DNA of 64,000 bases from Bacteroidota bacterium (lineage in GTDB: Bacteria > Bacteroidota > Ignavibacteria > Ignavibacteriales > SURF-24), in the NCBI GenBank assembly GCA_030706145.1, contig JAUZPB010000001.1, positions 62,001 to 126,000 on the forward strand, given 5' to 3'. The notes below the pieces were generated by a model, which was not told where the DNA came from, made no database searches, and saw only the letters and a program-made list of their open reading frames with translations. The position numbers were made by a program, and so were the translations under genes. Positions 1 to 8,457 of this stretch are shown here, one piece after another. Within the stretch, counting starts at the first letter, position 1, and each line of letters opens with the position of its first letter.

Positions 1-1287
1 GAGTTAATTGCAGTAGAAAGTGGTAATACTACAGACAGGTTTTATGGAATTGCAATCGACATAGGCACGACAACAATTGCAGCAAAACTCTTAAATTTGA
101 ACAATGGTAAAACTGAGGCTATTACATCTGCCCTAAACAGTCAGCACATATATGGAGCAGATGTCATTTCGAGAGTAAATTTCATTATTGAAAATAAAGA
201 TGGTCTTGAAAGGCTTCACGAGATCATAATAAATCAGATTAACCATCTAATTTGCATACTTTGCAATTTAGCCCAGATCGAACCCTTTGACATATATAAG
301 ATCGTCATTGCAGGCAATACGATAATGCAGCATATAACGTTAAAGCTAGATCCAAGAAATCTTGCCTTCAGCCCATATACGCCTGTGATGCAAGGGCCAT
401 TAAGTCTAGAAGCAAAATCATTAAAGATAGAACTTAATCCATCTGCAATATTATATTCGATTCCAAGCCTGGGAGGTTTTGTTGGAAGTGATATAACCTC
501 AGTTTTAACTATACTAGATCTTGATGAAAGCAATACGCCAAAACTTGTCATAGATATTGGGACAAATGGTGAAGTTGTACTTGGTTCCAAAGAAAGAATA
601 CTCTGCGCATCAGCTCCTGCCGGACCAGCTTGGGAAGGGGCTTGCATAACCTGCGGTATGCGTGCAAGCGAAGGAGCAATTGAAGCAGTATTGCTTAAAG
701 AGGGTGATATTGAGTTTAAGACAATTGGAGATGTTGCACCCAAAGGCATTTGTGGCAGCGGAATAATAGACCTGATAACAAAACTACTTCATTGTGGAAT
801 AGTAGACAATTGGGGAAGAATACTTTCATCTGAAGAGTTACCAATTAAGACCAGCAACAAACTTAAAAACCGCATAAAGAAAAGCAGTTGCAATCTTTAC
901 GAAATTGATCTTATTGAGGGCAAGATAATTCTTTCTCAGCAAGATATACGAGAGATTCAACTTGCAAAGGCTGCAATTTCATCTACTATTGAAATTCTAA
1001 TGAAGGAGTTAAATATTGGTAAAAATGAAATCTCAGAGGTATATATTGCAGGAGCCTTTGGGAATCATTTGAATAGTGAAGATGCAATAGAACTTGGCCT
1101 TATTCCCAGGATCAGTCAAGAGAAAATTAACTTTATAGGTAATGCTGCTTTATCCGGAGCAGAGGCAGTACTATTATCTTCTGCAATAAGACAAAAAGCA
1201 GAACACCTATCAAAACTAATCGAATATGTTGAACTTTCAGGAAGAGAAGATTTTCAGGAGATCTTTATTAATTCGATGTTTTTTTAA
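1..1287 (+). CDS. DUF4445/RACo-like corrinoid activator, 5'-truncated by window start
   Basis: C-terminal part of an ATP-dependent reductive activator of corrinoid proteins (RACo/RamA class). The frame is open from base 1, so the gene begins outside the window; an in-frame ATG at 97 lies inside the conserved fold and is not the true start. Visible ASKHA motifs are DIGTTT (codons 20-25), DIGTNGEV (phosphate 2), the DUF4445 signature around SAPAGPAWEG, and IAGAFGN near the C-terminus. Family members normally carry an N-terminal 2Fe-2S domain, which would lie upstream. The next two genes encode methionine synthase-type domains, so reactivation of a cob(II)alamin methyltransferase is the likely role (inference). 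Confidence 0.85.
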   Translation, partial: ELIAVESGNTTDRFYGIAIDIGTTTIAAKLLNLNNGKTEAITSALNSQHIYGADVISRVNFIIENKDGLERLHEIIINQINHLICILCNLAQIEPFDIYKIVIAGNTIMQHITLKLDPRNLAFSPYTPVMQGPLSLEAKSLKIELNPSAILYSIPSLGGFVGSDITSVLTILDLDESNTPKLVIDIGTNGEVVLGSKERILCASAPAGPAWEGACITCGMRASEGAIEAVLLKEGDIEFKTIGDVAPKGICGSGIIDLITKLLHCGIVDNWGRILSSEELPIKTSNKLKNRIKKSSCNLYEIDLIEGKIILSQQDIREIQLAKAAISSTIEILMKELNIGKNEISEVYIAGAFGNHLNSEDAIELGLIPRISQEKINFIGNAALSGAEAVLLSSAIRQKAEHLSKLIEYVELSGREDFQEIFINSMFF

Positions 1288-1366
1288 TAAGTTTGAAAGT
1301 ATAGCAAATCATCTTTCAAAATCTTGTTTTCAAGAAATTATTGTTCCCTATTAAAAATATTTATAA

Positions 1367-2017
1367 ATGCATATATTAACATACAAGCCCGAGGATATTC
1401 CATTTCATTTAAGTTCGTTTGGTAAGTTTCTACGCACAGGCAGAAATTTTGAGAACCTAGAGCCTCATCTTGGCATGTGCCAGGCATTATATAGGAAGTA
1501 CATTCACCTTATCACCCCCAGGATTATATTTACCACATGTAAAATAACAAACATAGATCATGCTCTTATGCGAATAGATCTTGCAGGTAATATTTCATTT
1601 AAGGGTAAAGGTATCTATAAGCTTTTACGAGGATCCGAAAGTGTAATTGCATATTGTTTTACCCTTGGCCCTGCATTAGATGAAGAGATCTCTAAGGTGC
1701 AGAAAAGTAGCATTTATGAAGCATTTATATTAGATGCAATAGCTTCCACAATCATATCCGGAATTCAGGACCTATTCATAGAAGAAGTTGAAAAACTCCC
1801 GGAAGCAGGAAATACGTCTGTTACAAAGAGATTCTCACCTGGTTATGCAGGTTGGGAGCTTAAAGAACAAAGGCAATTATATGAACTTTTAGAGCCAGGG
1901 ACCATAGGTGTTGTTTTGACAGAAGATCATGTTTTGCTTCCTACAAAATCTGTTACAGGCGTCTATGGTATTTACAAGTCAAATATAGACTCGCCTTGGC
2001 AGTCTTTTATTATGTGA
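1367..2017 (+). CDS. Free-standing methionine synthase activation domain protein
   Basis: 216 residues resembling the C-terminal AdoMet-binding activation domain of cobalamin-dependent methionine synthase (MetH). The hallmark is the block SPGYAGWELKEQRQLYELL followed by LTEDHVLLPTKSVTGVYG, which matches the SPGY...RKSVSGIYG pattern of the family. In full-length MetH this module is about 330 residues and fused to the cobalamin domain; here it is alone and short, as in many anaerobes. It sits 79 bp after the DUF4445 activator and 185 bp before a homocysteine methyltransferase. No SD sequence is evident before the ATG. It may serve as a docking or reactivation partner of a separate corrinoid protein rather than as a reductive methylation domain. 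Confidence 0.82.
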   Translation: MHILTYKPEDIPFHLSSFGKFLRTGRNFENLEPHLGMCQALYRKYIHLITPRIIFTTCKITNIDHALMRIDLAGNISFKGKGIYKLLRGSESVIAYCFTLGPALDEEISKVQKSSIYEAFILDAIASTIISGIQDLFIEEVEKLPEAGNTSVTKRFSPGYAGWELKEQRQLYELLEPGTIGVVLTEDHVLLPTKSVTGVYGIYKSNIDSPWQSFIM

Positions 2018-2202
2018 AGATTTTTCATAATTTATGCTTTGAATTTTAGGGAAGTAATCCTTATAATTTTTAATAAAAGTCTTTCCCGAAACATACATGA
2101 TTTTGTGCAAATAGAAGAATTGCTTATAGATAGCATAATCTATTACAAAACTTTTTCCTTAAAGGATAATCCAAGCCATTTCAAAATAAAACAAAGTATT
2201 AT

Positions 2203-3102
2203 ATGAAAACTAATATCTTACAACAGCTTAATTCAGGCATAATACTGCTTTCAGATGGAGCTATGGGCACAGAGCTACAGAAACGGGGATTCACTAGTGG
2301 TGTATGTCCCGAAGAGCTAAACTTTACAGAGCCAGAATTAATAGGATCTATACACAAAGATTATTTTGAAGCTGGAAGTGATCTTGTAGAAACGAACTCT
2401 TTCGGAGCTAACAGGATACGACTTTCACTTCATCAGATGGAAGACCGGGTTGAGGATTTTGCAAAGAGATCGGCTGAACTTGCACGCTCTGTTTGTCCAA
2501 AGGGAAAGTACGTTGCCGGATCAATTGGGCCCACAGGAGAAGTACTTGAACCTTTAGGGACACTTACACTTTCAGATGCCTATGACGCTTTTGCACAGCA
2601 GGCAAAAGCCCTCTCATTAGGAGGAGTAGACATACTGTTTATAGAAACAATGATGTCAATTGAAGAAGCCGAAACGGCAGTTAGGGCTGCAAAAGATAAA
2701 ACAAATCTTCCTGTAGCTGCAACAATGACTTTTGAGGTAAGTCCCACAGGTATAAGGACAATGTGGGGAGTTGACGTAAAAACAGCAGTGGAAAGATTAA
2801 GTCAGGCAGGAGCCGACATAATTGGATCCAACTGTGGGCGTGGCTTTGATGAAATGATCGAAGTTATAAAAGAGATGCGTCCATTAACTCAAAAGCCAAT
2901 CCTTGCACAAGCTAACGCTGGAATTCCAGAGTGGATAAATGGGCAGAGTGTTTACAATGAGACCCCAGAGGTAATTCTGCCAAAGGCTGAGACTCTACTA
3001 AAATTAGGCGTAAATATAATTGGAGGCTGCTGTGGTACAGGACCGGAACATATAAGAGCCATTCGAAAACTTGTCCTGGAGTTTAATACAAGCAAAGTCT
3101 AA
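2203..3102 (+). CDS. Homocysteine S-methyltransferase domain protein
   Basis: A 299-residue single-domain homocysteine S-methyltransferase of the MetH N-terminal / betaine-homocysteine methyltransferase family. It should transfer a methyl group to homocysteine, giving methionine, in the cytoplasm. The three zinc cysteines are visible: C211 in GSNCG and C276-C277 in GGCCGTG. The N-terminal DGAMGTEL and the segment ETNSFGANR are also typical. No folate-binding or cobalamin-binding domain is fused, and none is encoded elsewhere in the window. With the two preceding genes this suggests a methionine synthase split into separate polypeptides. The methyl donor cannot be read from this sequence. Confidence 0.88.
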   Translation: MKTNILQQLNSGIILLSDGAMGTELQKRGFTSGVCPEELNFTEPELIGSIHKDYFEAGSDLVETNSFGANRIRLSLHQMEDRVEDFAKRSAELARSVCPKGKYVAGSIGPTGEVLEPLGTLTLSDAYDAFAQQAKALSLGGVDILFIETMMSIEEAETAVRAAKDKTNLPVAATMTFEVSPTGIRTMWGVDVKTAVERLSQAGADIIGSNCGRGFDEMIEVIKEMRPLTQKPILAQANAGIPEWINGQSVYNETPEVILPKAETLLKLGVNIIGGCCGTGPEHIRAIRKLVLEFNTSKV

Positions 3103-3215
3103 GTTTTAATAGAGATACAATTTTATAGCCAAGATACAATTTTGCGCAATATCTTTTTTTTCTTCAAACTTCGTATATTGGGCTATTAAAAATTTACCTA
3201 CTTAAAGGAAATTCA

Positions 3216-3989
3216 TTGAAGACAAAACTAGATATTGCAAAGAACTGGCTTCCAAGATATACCGGAACACAAATAGATGAGTTCGGAGATTATCTTTTAC
3301 TTACAAACTTTCACAACTATGTGACCAAATTTGCCGAGGAGTTCAACTGCGAGATCAAAGGCATAGGGCGGCCTATGCAAACTGCAACGAACAACAATGG
3401 TCTAACCATTGTCAACTTCGGAATTGGTTCTCCAAATGCTGCTACAATAATGGATCTGCTGGTTGCAAGACAACCTAAAGGTGTGCTATTTCTAGGTAAA
3501 TGTGGTGGAATAAAGCATTCGACAGAAATCGGGCATTTTATTCTCCCGATTGCAGCTATAAGAGGAGAAGGAACCTCTTTAGATTATTTACCTGCTGAAG
3601 TACCGGCGCTGCCATCATTTAAGCTTCATAAATTCATTTCTGATAAAATAATTGAGCATAAGCAGGAGTATCGTACAGGAGTCATCTATACGACAAACAG
3701 GCGTGTTTGGGAATGGGATGATGATTTCAAGAACTACCTTCGTAAACTTTCTGTAATAGGAATTGACATGGAGACAGCGACAATTTTTATTACTGGTCAC
3801 GTAAATACAATTGCCCGTGGAGCGCTTCTTCTAGTCTCAGATATGCCAATGATACCAGAGGGGATCAAGACAGAAGAATCAGACAAAAGAGTAAATGAAG
3901 CATTTGTAAATCTTCATCTTCAGATCGGTATAGAAGCAATGACTGAGATAGGGATAAAAGGAGAGCAGATCAAGCACTTCCAGTACTAA
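3216..3989 (+). CDS. amn: AMP nucleosidase
   Basis: 257 residues of the nucleoside phosphorylase fold, closest in pattern to the short Bacteroidota AMP nucleosidase, which hydrolyses AMP to adenine and ribose 5-phosphate. Recognisable segments are NWLPRYTG near the N-terminus, the phosphate/ribose loop FGIGSPNAAT, GKCGGIKH, and the purine-site IDMETATIF. The start is TTG at 3216, supported by an AAAGGA Shine-Dalgarno ending 6 bases upstream; no ATG fits better. The E. coli Amn is much longer because it carries an extra regulatory domain absent here. The stop codon lies inside the first unit of a 13-bp tandem repeat. Confidence 0.85.
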   Translation: MKTKLDIAKNWLPRYTGTQIDEFGDYLLLTNFHNYVTKFAEEFNCEIKGIGRPMQTATNNNGLTIVNFGIGSPNAATIMDLLVARQPKGVLFLGKCGGIKHSTEIGHFILPIAAIRGEGTSLDYLPAEVPALPSFKLHKFISDKIIEHKQEYRTGVIYTTNRRVWEWDDDFKNYLRKLSVIGIDMETATIFITGHVNTIARGALLLVSDMPMIPEGIKTEESDKRVNEAFVNLHLQIGIEAMTEIGIKGEQIKHFQY

Positions 3990-4028
3990 CTTCCAGTACC
4001 AACTTCCAGTACTAACTTCCAGTACTAA
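3977..4028 (+). repeat. Four tandem 13-bp repeats starting inside the AMP nucleosidase stop
   Basis: The unit CTTCCAGTACTAA occurs at 3977-3989, 3990-4002 (one change, CTTCCAGTACCAA), 4003-4015 and 4016-4028. Unit 1 encodes the last residues FQY plus the TAA stop of the upstream gene. The period is not a multiple of three, so later units are not in one frame. Confidence 0.95.
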
Positions 4029-4098
4029 AGGGAAGTCCTCTTGAGAATAGCTGTGTCCCCCGCCCCTTTTATTCATGGAGACGAGGGACAAAAAGTTT

Positions 4099-4716
4099 TT
4101 AGTATCTAGACAAATAGAAGTTAATACCTGCGCGCAGTGCAAATCCCGAGGAATTAAGAGTAGTGAATCTTGTCTCAGAAACATCCTTGTCAAATGAAGC
4201 GCCATTATAGAGAGCCTCGACAATAAGCTGGCTTTTAGAGCCAAGGCCAAACATAATACCACCTCCAAGCTGCCAGACAAAGCCGTTATAAGTAAAGGAA
4301 GCAGACTGCTTCTGTTCGAGGTTTTCATAAGAAATATGTGTAAAACCATATCCTAAGCCTGCAGTAGCAAAAGGTTTAATTGCTTCCTCTTGAATTGGAA
4401 TTTCAACTCTTGCCTTAAGAGTAAAGGGAAGGTGCCACCCTATCCACTGGCTAAGATGCTGGTATTGCTCTATCTTTACACCGAGCTGTTCAGCTTCTCC
4501 ATAGCTTACATCCTCATTTATGCTCTTATAGTAAAAATCGGTACCTAACATAATAGAGACACTTTCATCAATCCTATAACCATAATCAAAGCCCAATATC
4601 ATACCGGACTTAAGATCGGCCGGGAAATAATAACCAGCCTTAATGCCAACAGTTTTAGACTGTGCAAAAGCATTAAAGGACAAAACGACTATAAATAACA
4701 ATAAAAATTTTTTCAT
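4099..4716 (-). CDS. Outer-membrane beta-barrel protein, secreted
   Basis: About 205 residues with a clear signal peptide (MKKFLLLFIVVLSFNAFA, cleavage before QSK) and alternating amphipathic strands ending in an aromatic C-terminus (FYLSRY), as expected of a small porin-like or OmpA-type beta-barrel. The ATG at 4716 is preferred: GGAGG lies 8 bases upstream. A GTG three codons earlier overlaps that site and is unlikely. The protein is alone, transcribed against AMP nucleosidase. Function is not recognisable beyond the barrel; glycine-rich segments such as GLGYGF and GGGIMFGLG are typical of OMP_b-brl proteins. Confidence 0.75.
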   Translation of the reverse strand: MKKFLLLFIVVLSFNAFAQSKTVGIKAGYYFPADLKSGMILGFDYGYRIDESVSIMLGTDFYYKSINEDVSYGEAEQLGVKIEQYQHLSQWIGWHLPFTLKARVEIPIQEEAIKPFATAGLGYGFTHISYENLEQKQSASFTYNGFVWQLGGGIMFGLGSKSQLIVEALYNGASFDKDVSETRFTTLNSSGFALRAGINFYLSRY

Positions 4717-4900
4717 GGCACACACCTCCGGGGATTTACCTATTCAAGATCAAAATAATTCCGGCATGAAATTAAATAATAATACATTGTATTTCAACTA
4801 GCTTTCAACAGTCTATATCCTAATTTCAGTGGAGTTTTAAGTTTAATTTCACCATTTTTAAAGCACTGAAAAATGTTTTATTCTTTTTTAAGGAGAATTT

Positions 4901-6136
4901 ATGGCCATCATCAGACCATTCAGGGCTTTGAGGCCCGAAGAAAGTGTTGCCCACCAGGTAGCCAGTGTTCCCTATGACGTAGTTAACCGTGAAGAAGCCG
5001 CACTATACGCAAAAGATTTTCCCTTTAGCTATTTAAGGATCACAAGAGCAGAGATTGAAATGGATGAAAAAACGAATCCCTACTCAAAAGAAGTATATTT
5101 GAAGGCAAAAGAAAATCTTGAAAAGATAAGAAAGCAAGCTCCTCTTAAGCTTGAAGAGAAGCCCTGCTTCTATATTTATAAGTTAATCATGGGCGAGCAG
5201 CAGCAGACAGGAATAGCTGCAACATTTTCTGTTGAAGACTATGATAATAATGTTATACTAAAGCACGAAAGGACAAGGAAAGAGAAAGAAGATGATAGGA
5301 CGAATCATATTATTACCACAGAAGCACAGACTGGTCCTGTCTTTTTAACTTACCGTGCAGTCAAAGCCATTGATGAGCTTGTAAATGAAACTATGAATGA
5401 AACTGAACCTATATATAATTTTACTGCCCCCGATGGAATTAAACATATAGTTTGGATACTTCCAGAGGAATTTAATGAAGTAATAATATCAGAGATTGCA
5501 AAAGTAAAATATCTCTATATTGCCGATGGGCATCACAGAGCTGCAAGTGCAAGCAGGGCACAAAAGGTAAAAAAAGAGAGTAATTCGGCGCACGCGGGCA
5601 ATGAAGAATACAATTATTTCTTAGCTGTACTTTTTCCAGCCGATCAGTTAAATATAATGCCATACAACCGAGTTGTCTTTGATTTAAATGGTCTGAAGAA
5701 AGAAGATTTTTTTGAAAAAATAAAAGATTTTTTTACTATTGAAGAGACGAATTGTGATGTCCCATCTTCAAGACGGGAAATCTCAATGTATATTGATGCA
5801 AAGTGGTATCTGCTTAAACCAAATAGTTTAGTAAAGCAGTCAAATAATGTGGGAGATAATCTTGATGTAAGCATACTTCAGAGTTATCTACTTACTCCTG
5901 TTCTTGGAATAAATGATCCGCGTACAGATAAAAGGATCGACTTTATTGGGGGCATAAGAGGTACAAAAGAACTTGAAAGGTTGGTAAACAGTGGGAAGGC
6001 TGCAGTTGCATTTTCAATGCATCCCGTCTCTGTATATGAACTGATAGATATAGCAGATGCCGGAGAGATAATGCCACCGAAATCTACATGGTTTGAACCA
6101 AAGCTTCGTGATGGATTATTAGTACACTTGATATAA
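4901..6136 (+). CDS. DUF1015 family protein
   Basis: 411 residues matching the DUF1015 family: N-terminal IIRPFRALRP, the segment ASVPYDVVNREEA, the central IADGHHRAASA, and a C-terminal FSMHPVSVYEL with GEIMPPKSTWFEPKLRDGL. The biochemical role is not established. DUF1015 genes are often found beside serine biosynthesis genes, and here serC follows 72 bp downstream on the same strand, so a role in serine or phosphoserine metabolism is an inference. A good Shine-Dalgarno (AAGGAG) precedes the ATG by 6 bases. Confidence 0.85.
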   Translation: MAIIRPFRALRPEESVAHQVASVPYDVVNREEAALYAKDFPFSYLRITRAEIEMDEKTNPYSKEVYLKAKENLEKIRKQAPLKLEEKPCFYIYKLIMGEQQQTGIAATFSVEDYDNNVILKHERTRKEKEDDRTNHIITTEAQTGPVFLTYRAVKAIDELVNETMNETEPIYNFTAPDGIKHIVWILPEEFNEVIISEIAKVKYLYIADGHHRAASASRAQKVKKESNSAHAGNEEYNYFLAVLFPADQLNIMPYNRVVFDLNGLKKEDFFEKIKDFFTIEETNCDVPSSRREISMYIDAKWYLLKPNSLVKQSNNVGDNLDVSILQSYLLTPVLGINDPRTDKRIDFIGGIRGTKELERLVNSGKAAVAFSMHPVSVYELIDIADAGEIMPPKSTWFEPKLRDGLLVHLI

Positions 6137-6208
6137 TGCCAGCAGTATTATTGAGTTGTGAGGCTCTTCAAAAAGTATTTTATTAAATAAAAAATATGAG
6201 GAAACAAG

Positions 6209-7294
6209 ATGGAGAAAAGAATTTATAATTTTAGCGCCGGTCCGGCAATCTTACCTGAAGAGGTATTGAAGGAAGCACAGGAAAATTTATTTTCTCTGCC
6301 GGGTGTTGGAATGTCAATCCTAGAGATAAGCCACCGTTCCAAAACATTTGACGAGATAATTCAGGGAGCCGATAAGAATCTAAGGCAACTTCTTGGAATA
6401 AGTGATGATTATTCAATATTGTTCTTGCAGGGCGGAGCCACATTGCAGTTTTCAATGGTACCATTAAATCTTATGCCGCCAAAGAACAAGGCAGACTATA
6501 TTTCGACGGGTGTATGGGCTAAAAAGGCAATAAAAGAAGCTAAAAGAGTCGGCACTGTAAATGTTGCTGCTTCGGGCGAAGCTGAAAACTTTACAAGAAT
6601 ACCAAAACAAGAAGAATTAAAATTAGATCCAGATGCAGCATATGTCCATTTTACTTCAAACAACACCATCTATGGAACAGAATGGAAGAAAGAGCCTGAA
6701 GTCGGAAGTGTTCCACTAGTATGTGATGCTTCCTCAGATTTTATGCATAAGAAGATCGATGTAAATAAGTATGCTCTTATTTATGCTGGGGCACAGAAGA
6801 ATCTAGGTCCTTCAGGTGTAACTGTTGTTATAGTAAGAAAGGACATGCTTGAAAGGAGTCAGGATACACTGCATACTTATCTAAACTATAAGATTCACGC
6901 AGAGAATGGTTCTATGTACAACACCCCTACAACATTTGGAATCTATATAATACACCTTGTAAGTAAATGGTTAATCAAGCTAGGTGGTTTAGATGTGATG
7001 TACAAGATGAATTGTGAAAAAGCTTCAATTCTCTATGATTATATGGACGAAAGTGACGGTTTCTATAAGGGAACGGCACAGAAAGACAGCCGTTCACTAA
7101 TGAACGTTACATTCCGTCTTCCAAATGAAGAACTTGAGAAAAAAATAATAGAAGAAGCTACAAAAGCAGGTTTTTCTGGTTTGAAGGGACATCGTTCTGT
7201 TGGTGGTCTAAGGGCATCAATATATAATGCTTTCCCAAAACAGGGAGTAGCAGATCTTGTACAATTTATGAAGGATTTTAAGTCGAGAAACTAA
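6209..7294 (+). CDS. serC: Phosphoserine aminotransferase
   Basis: 361 residues, full length for SerC, a PLP enzyme converting 3-phosphohydroxypyruvate and glutamate to phosphoserine in serine synthesis (also used in pyridoxine synthesis in some bacteria). The N-terminus YNFSAGPAILP, the substrate-binding ISHRSK, the cofactor segment GGATLQF and the Schiff-base lysine K197 in YAGAQKNLGPSG are all visible. The C-terminal KGHRSVGGLRASIYNA is diagnostic. The start has AGGA in the preceding AAAATATGAGGAAACAAG. It follows the DUF1015 gene; no serA or serB is present nearby. Confidence 0.97.
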   Translation: MEKRIYNFSAGPAILPEEVLKEAQENLFSLPGVGMSILEISHRSKTFDEIIQGADKNLRQLLGISDDYSILFLQGGATLQFSMVPLNLMPPKNKADYISTGVWAKKAIKEAKRVGTVNVAASGEAENFTRIPKQEELKLDPDAAYVHFTSNNTIYGTEWKKEPEVGSVPLVCDASSDFMHKKIDVNKYALIYAGAQKNLGPSGVTVVIVRKDMLERSQDTLHTYLNYKIHAENGSMYNTPTTFGIYIIHLVSKWLIKLGGLDVMYKMNCEKASILYDYMDESDGFYKGTAQKDSRSLMNVTFRLPNEELEKKIIEEATKAGFSGLKGHRSVGGLRASIYNAFPKQGVADLVQFMKDFKSRN

Positions 7295-7305
7295 CAGTTT
7301 ATTTT

Positions 7306-7355
7306 CCCCTCTTTCTTTAAAAAAGCAAATATTTTTAAGCACAAAGAAAGAGGGG
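7306..7355 (+). terminator. Long-stem hairpin after serC
   Basis: A perfect 13-bp stem: CCCCTCTTTCTTT at 7306-7318 pairs with AAAGAAAGAGGGG at 7343-7355, with a 24-base AT-rich loop. It follows the serC stop by 11 bases. The downstream tract is ATTACTTTTAT rather than a pure T-run, so termination efficiency is uncertain. Confidence 0.6.
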
Positions 7356-7381
7356 ATTACTTTTATGGAGAATTATATGAT

Positions 7382-7807
7382 ATGAAAAAAATTAGTCTTT
7401 TTCTTATATTGATCTTAGTAGGTTTATCTGCCTGCAAGAAGAAGCCTGAAGTAAAATTTGAGGCATTCAGCCCAGAGGCTGCGGCTTATAGTTTGGACAG
7501 TGGTTGGGAAGTTGACGCTACGGTAATGGTACGGGGCTATGAAATGAAGAATGAAAATTCTCAGAATAGTGTAAAGGTTGCCTATAGTGTTGATCTGGTC
7601 ACTCCGGATAATAAGACCCAAAAGGGACTCTTTGCAGATACACTTGCTGAAAGCAGCACAGATCCTTATAATGATCTGAAATTAGAATCTCAGATTGAGT
7701 TGAATTCGACCTATGTTCCGGGCAAATACAAGGTAGTTTTTAACATAAGGGATCTCTACTCAGGGAAACAAACCAGCACAACCAAGGAGCTTGAAGTTAC
7801 CAAATAA
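7382..7807 (+). CDS. Small putative lipoprotein, unknown function
   Basis: 141 residues. A lipoprotein signal is clear: MKKISLFLILILVGLSAC with the lipobox LSAC and the acylated cysteine at residue 18, followed by KKK. The mature part is beta-rich (for example KYKVVFNIRDLYSGK) and looks like a single immunoglobulin-like or transthyretin-like sandwich. I do not recognise a family. It follows the serC terminator and precedes an RsbRD-type sensor domain gene by 31 bp. Anchoring in a membrane facing the periplasm is predicted from the signal only. Confidence 0.6.
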   Translation: MKKISLFLILILVGLSACKKKPEVKFEAFSPEAAAYSLDSGWEVDATVMVRGYEMKNENSQNSVKVAYSVDLVTPDNKTQKGLFADTLAESSTDPYNDLKLESQIELNSTYVPGKYKVVFNIRDLYSGKQTSTTKELEVTK

Positions 7808-7838
7808 ATGGCATTTAGAATCATTAAGGGAGGGAAAA

Positions 7839-8366
7839 ATGCTACAGGACAAGTTTATAGCTGTTATAGAGAATCATGCCGAACTAATAACCCTTAACTG
7901 GATAAAAGAAGTAAAGACCAATCCGCTTACAAAAAGTTATCGTGATATAAGCGATGAAGACCTTCACTCAAGGGTCTACAGCATTTATCAAAACCTAAGC
8001 CGTTATTTAATTCATAGTGAAAATGTCTTTCGTGAAATTGCAGAGCATTATTTAAGACTCGGCAGAGCCAGGGCACACGAGGGAGTAAAGTTAAGCGAAG
8101 TGATCTATGCTTCGACGCTTTCAAGAGTTGAACTTCTAAACTATATACGTAGTCAAGGGATAATCAATGATGCGGTTGACATGTGGAGAGCCTTAGAGTT
8201 TTTCCAGAGGGTCACTTCATTTTTTGACAAGGTTGTTTATTTTATAGCCTCCGGTTATGAAAGTGCACACATGGCAGAATCGGAAGTATTTAAGGAAAGG
8301 GGTTTCTTTGACAAAGTAGTCAATTCATTTGCTCATTGGATGATCAAAGATGTGAAGTGGCAATAA
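7839..8366 (+). CDS. RsbRD N-terminal-like sensor domain protein without STAS domain
   Basis: About 175 helical residues resembling the N-terminal domain of RsbR-type co-antagonists (RsbRD_N class): an N-terminal helix with VIENHAELITLNWIKEV, then helices around RYLIHSENVFREIAEHY and LSEVIYASTLSRVELL. No C-terminal STAS domain follows. The ATG at 7839 is preferred because GGGAGGG lies 5 bases upstream; an earlier ATG at 7791 lies within the upstream gene. It may be a stand-alone sensor input to the stressosome-type operon at 32.5 kb, whose RsbR has a related N-terminal architecture. This link is inference. Confidence 0.6.
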   Translation: MLQDKFIAVIENHAELITLNWIKEVKTNPLTKSYRDISDEDLHSRVYSIYQNLSRYLIHSENVFREIAEHYLRLGRARAHEGVKLSEVIYASTLSRVELLNYIRSQGIINDAVDMWRALEFFQRVTSFFDKVVYFIASGYESAHMAESEVFKERGFFDKVVNSFAHWMIKDVKWQ

Positions 8367-8457
8367 TATTTGGGTCCGGCACATTTGGAAAAAACGATTC
8401 ACATTTTTCAATATGCCGAACCTTCAATATTTACATTGAAAATTACCGTGAAAAAAT

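Noticed and set aside
234-749. Long open frame (171 codons) on the minus strand opposite the DUF4445 gene
   Set aside because: It lies fully opposite a well-supported gene and has serine/proline-biased, non-protein-like composition.
2018-2202. SAM riboswitch before the homocysteine methyltransferase gene
   Set aside because: Only a weak GGGAA/TTCCC complementarity is visible and the S-box core sequences are missing.
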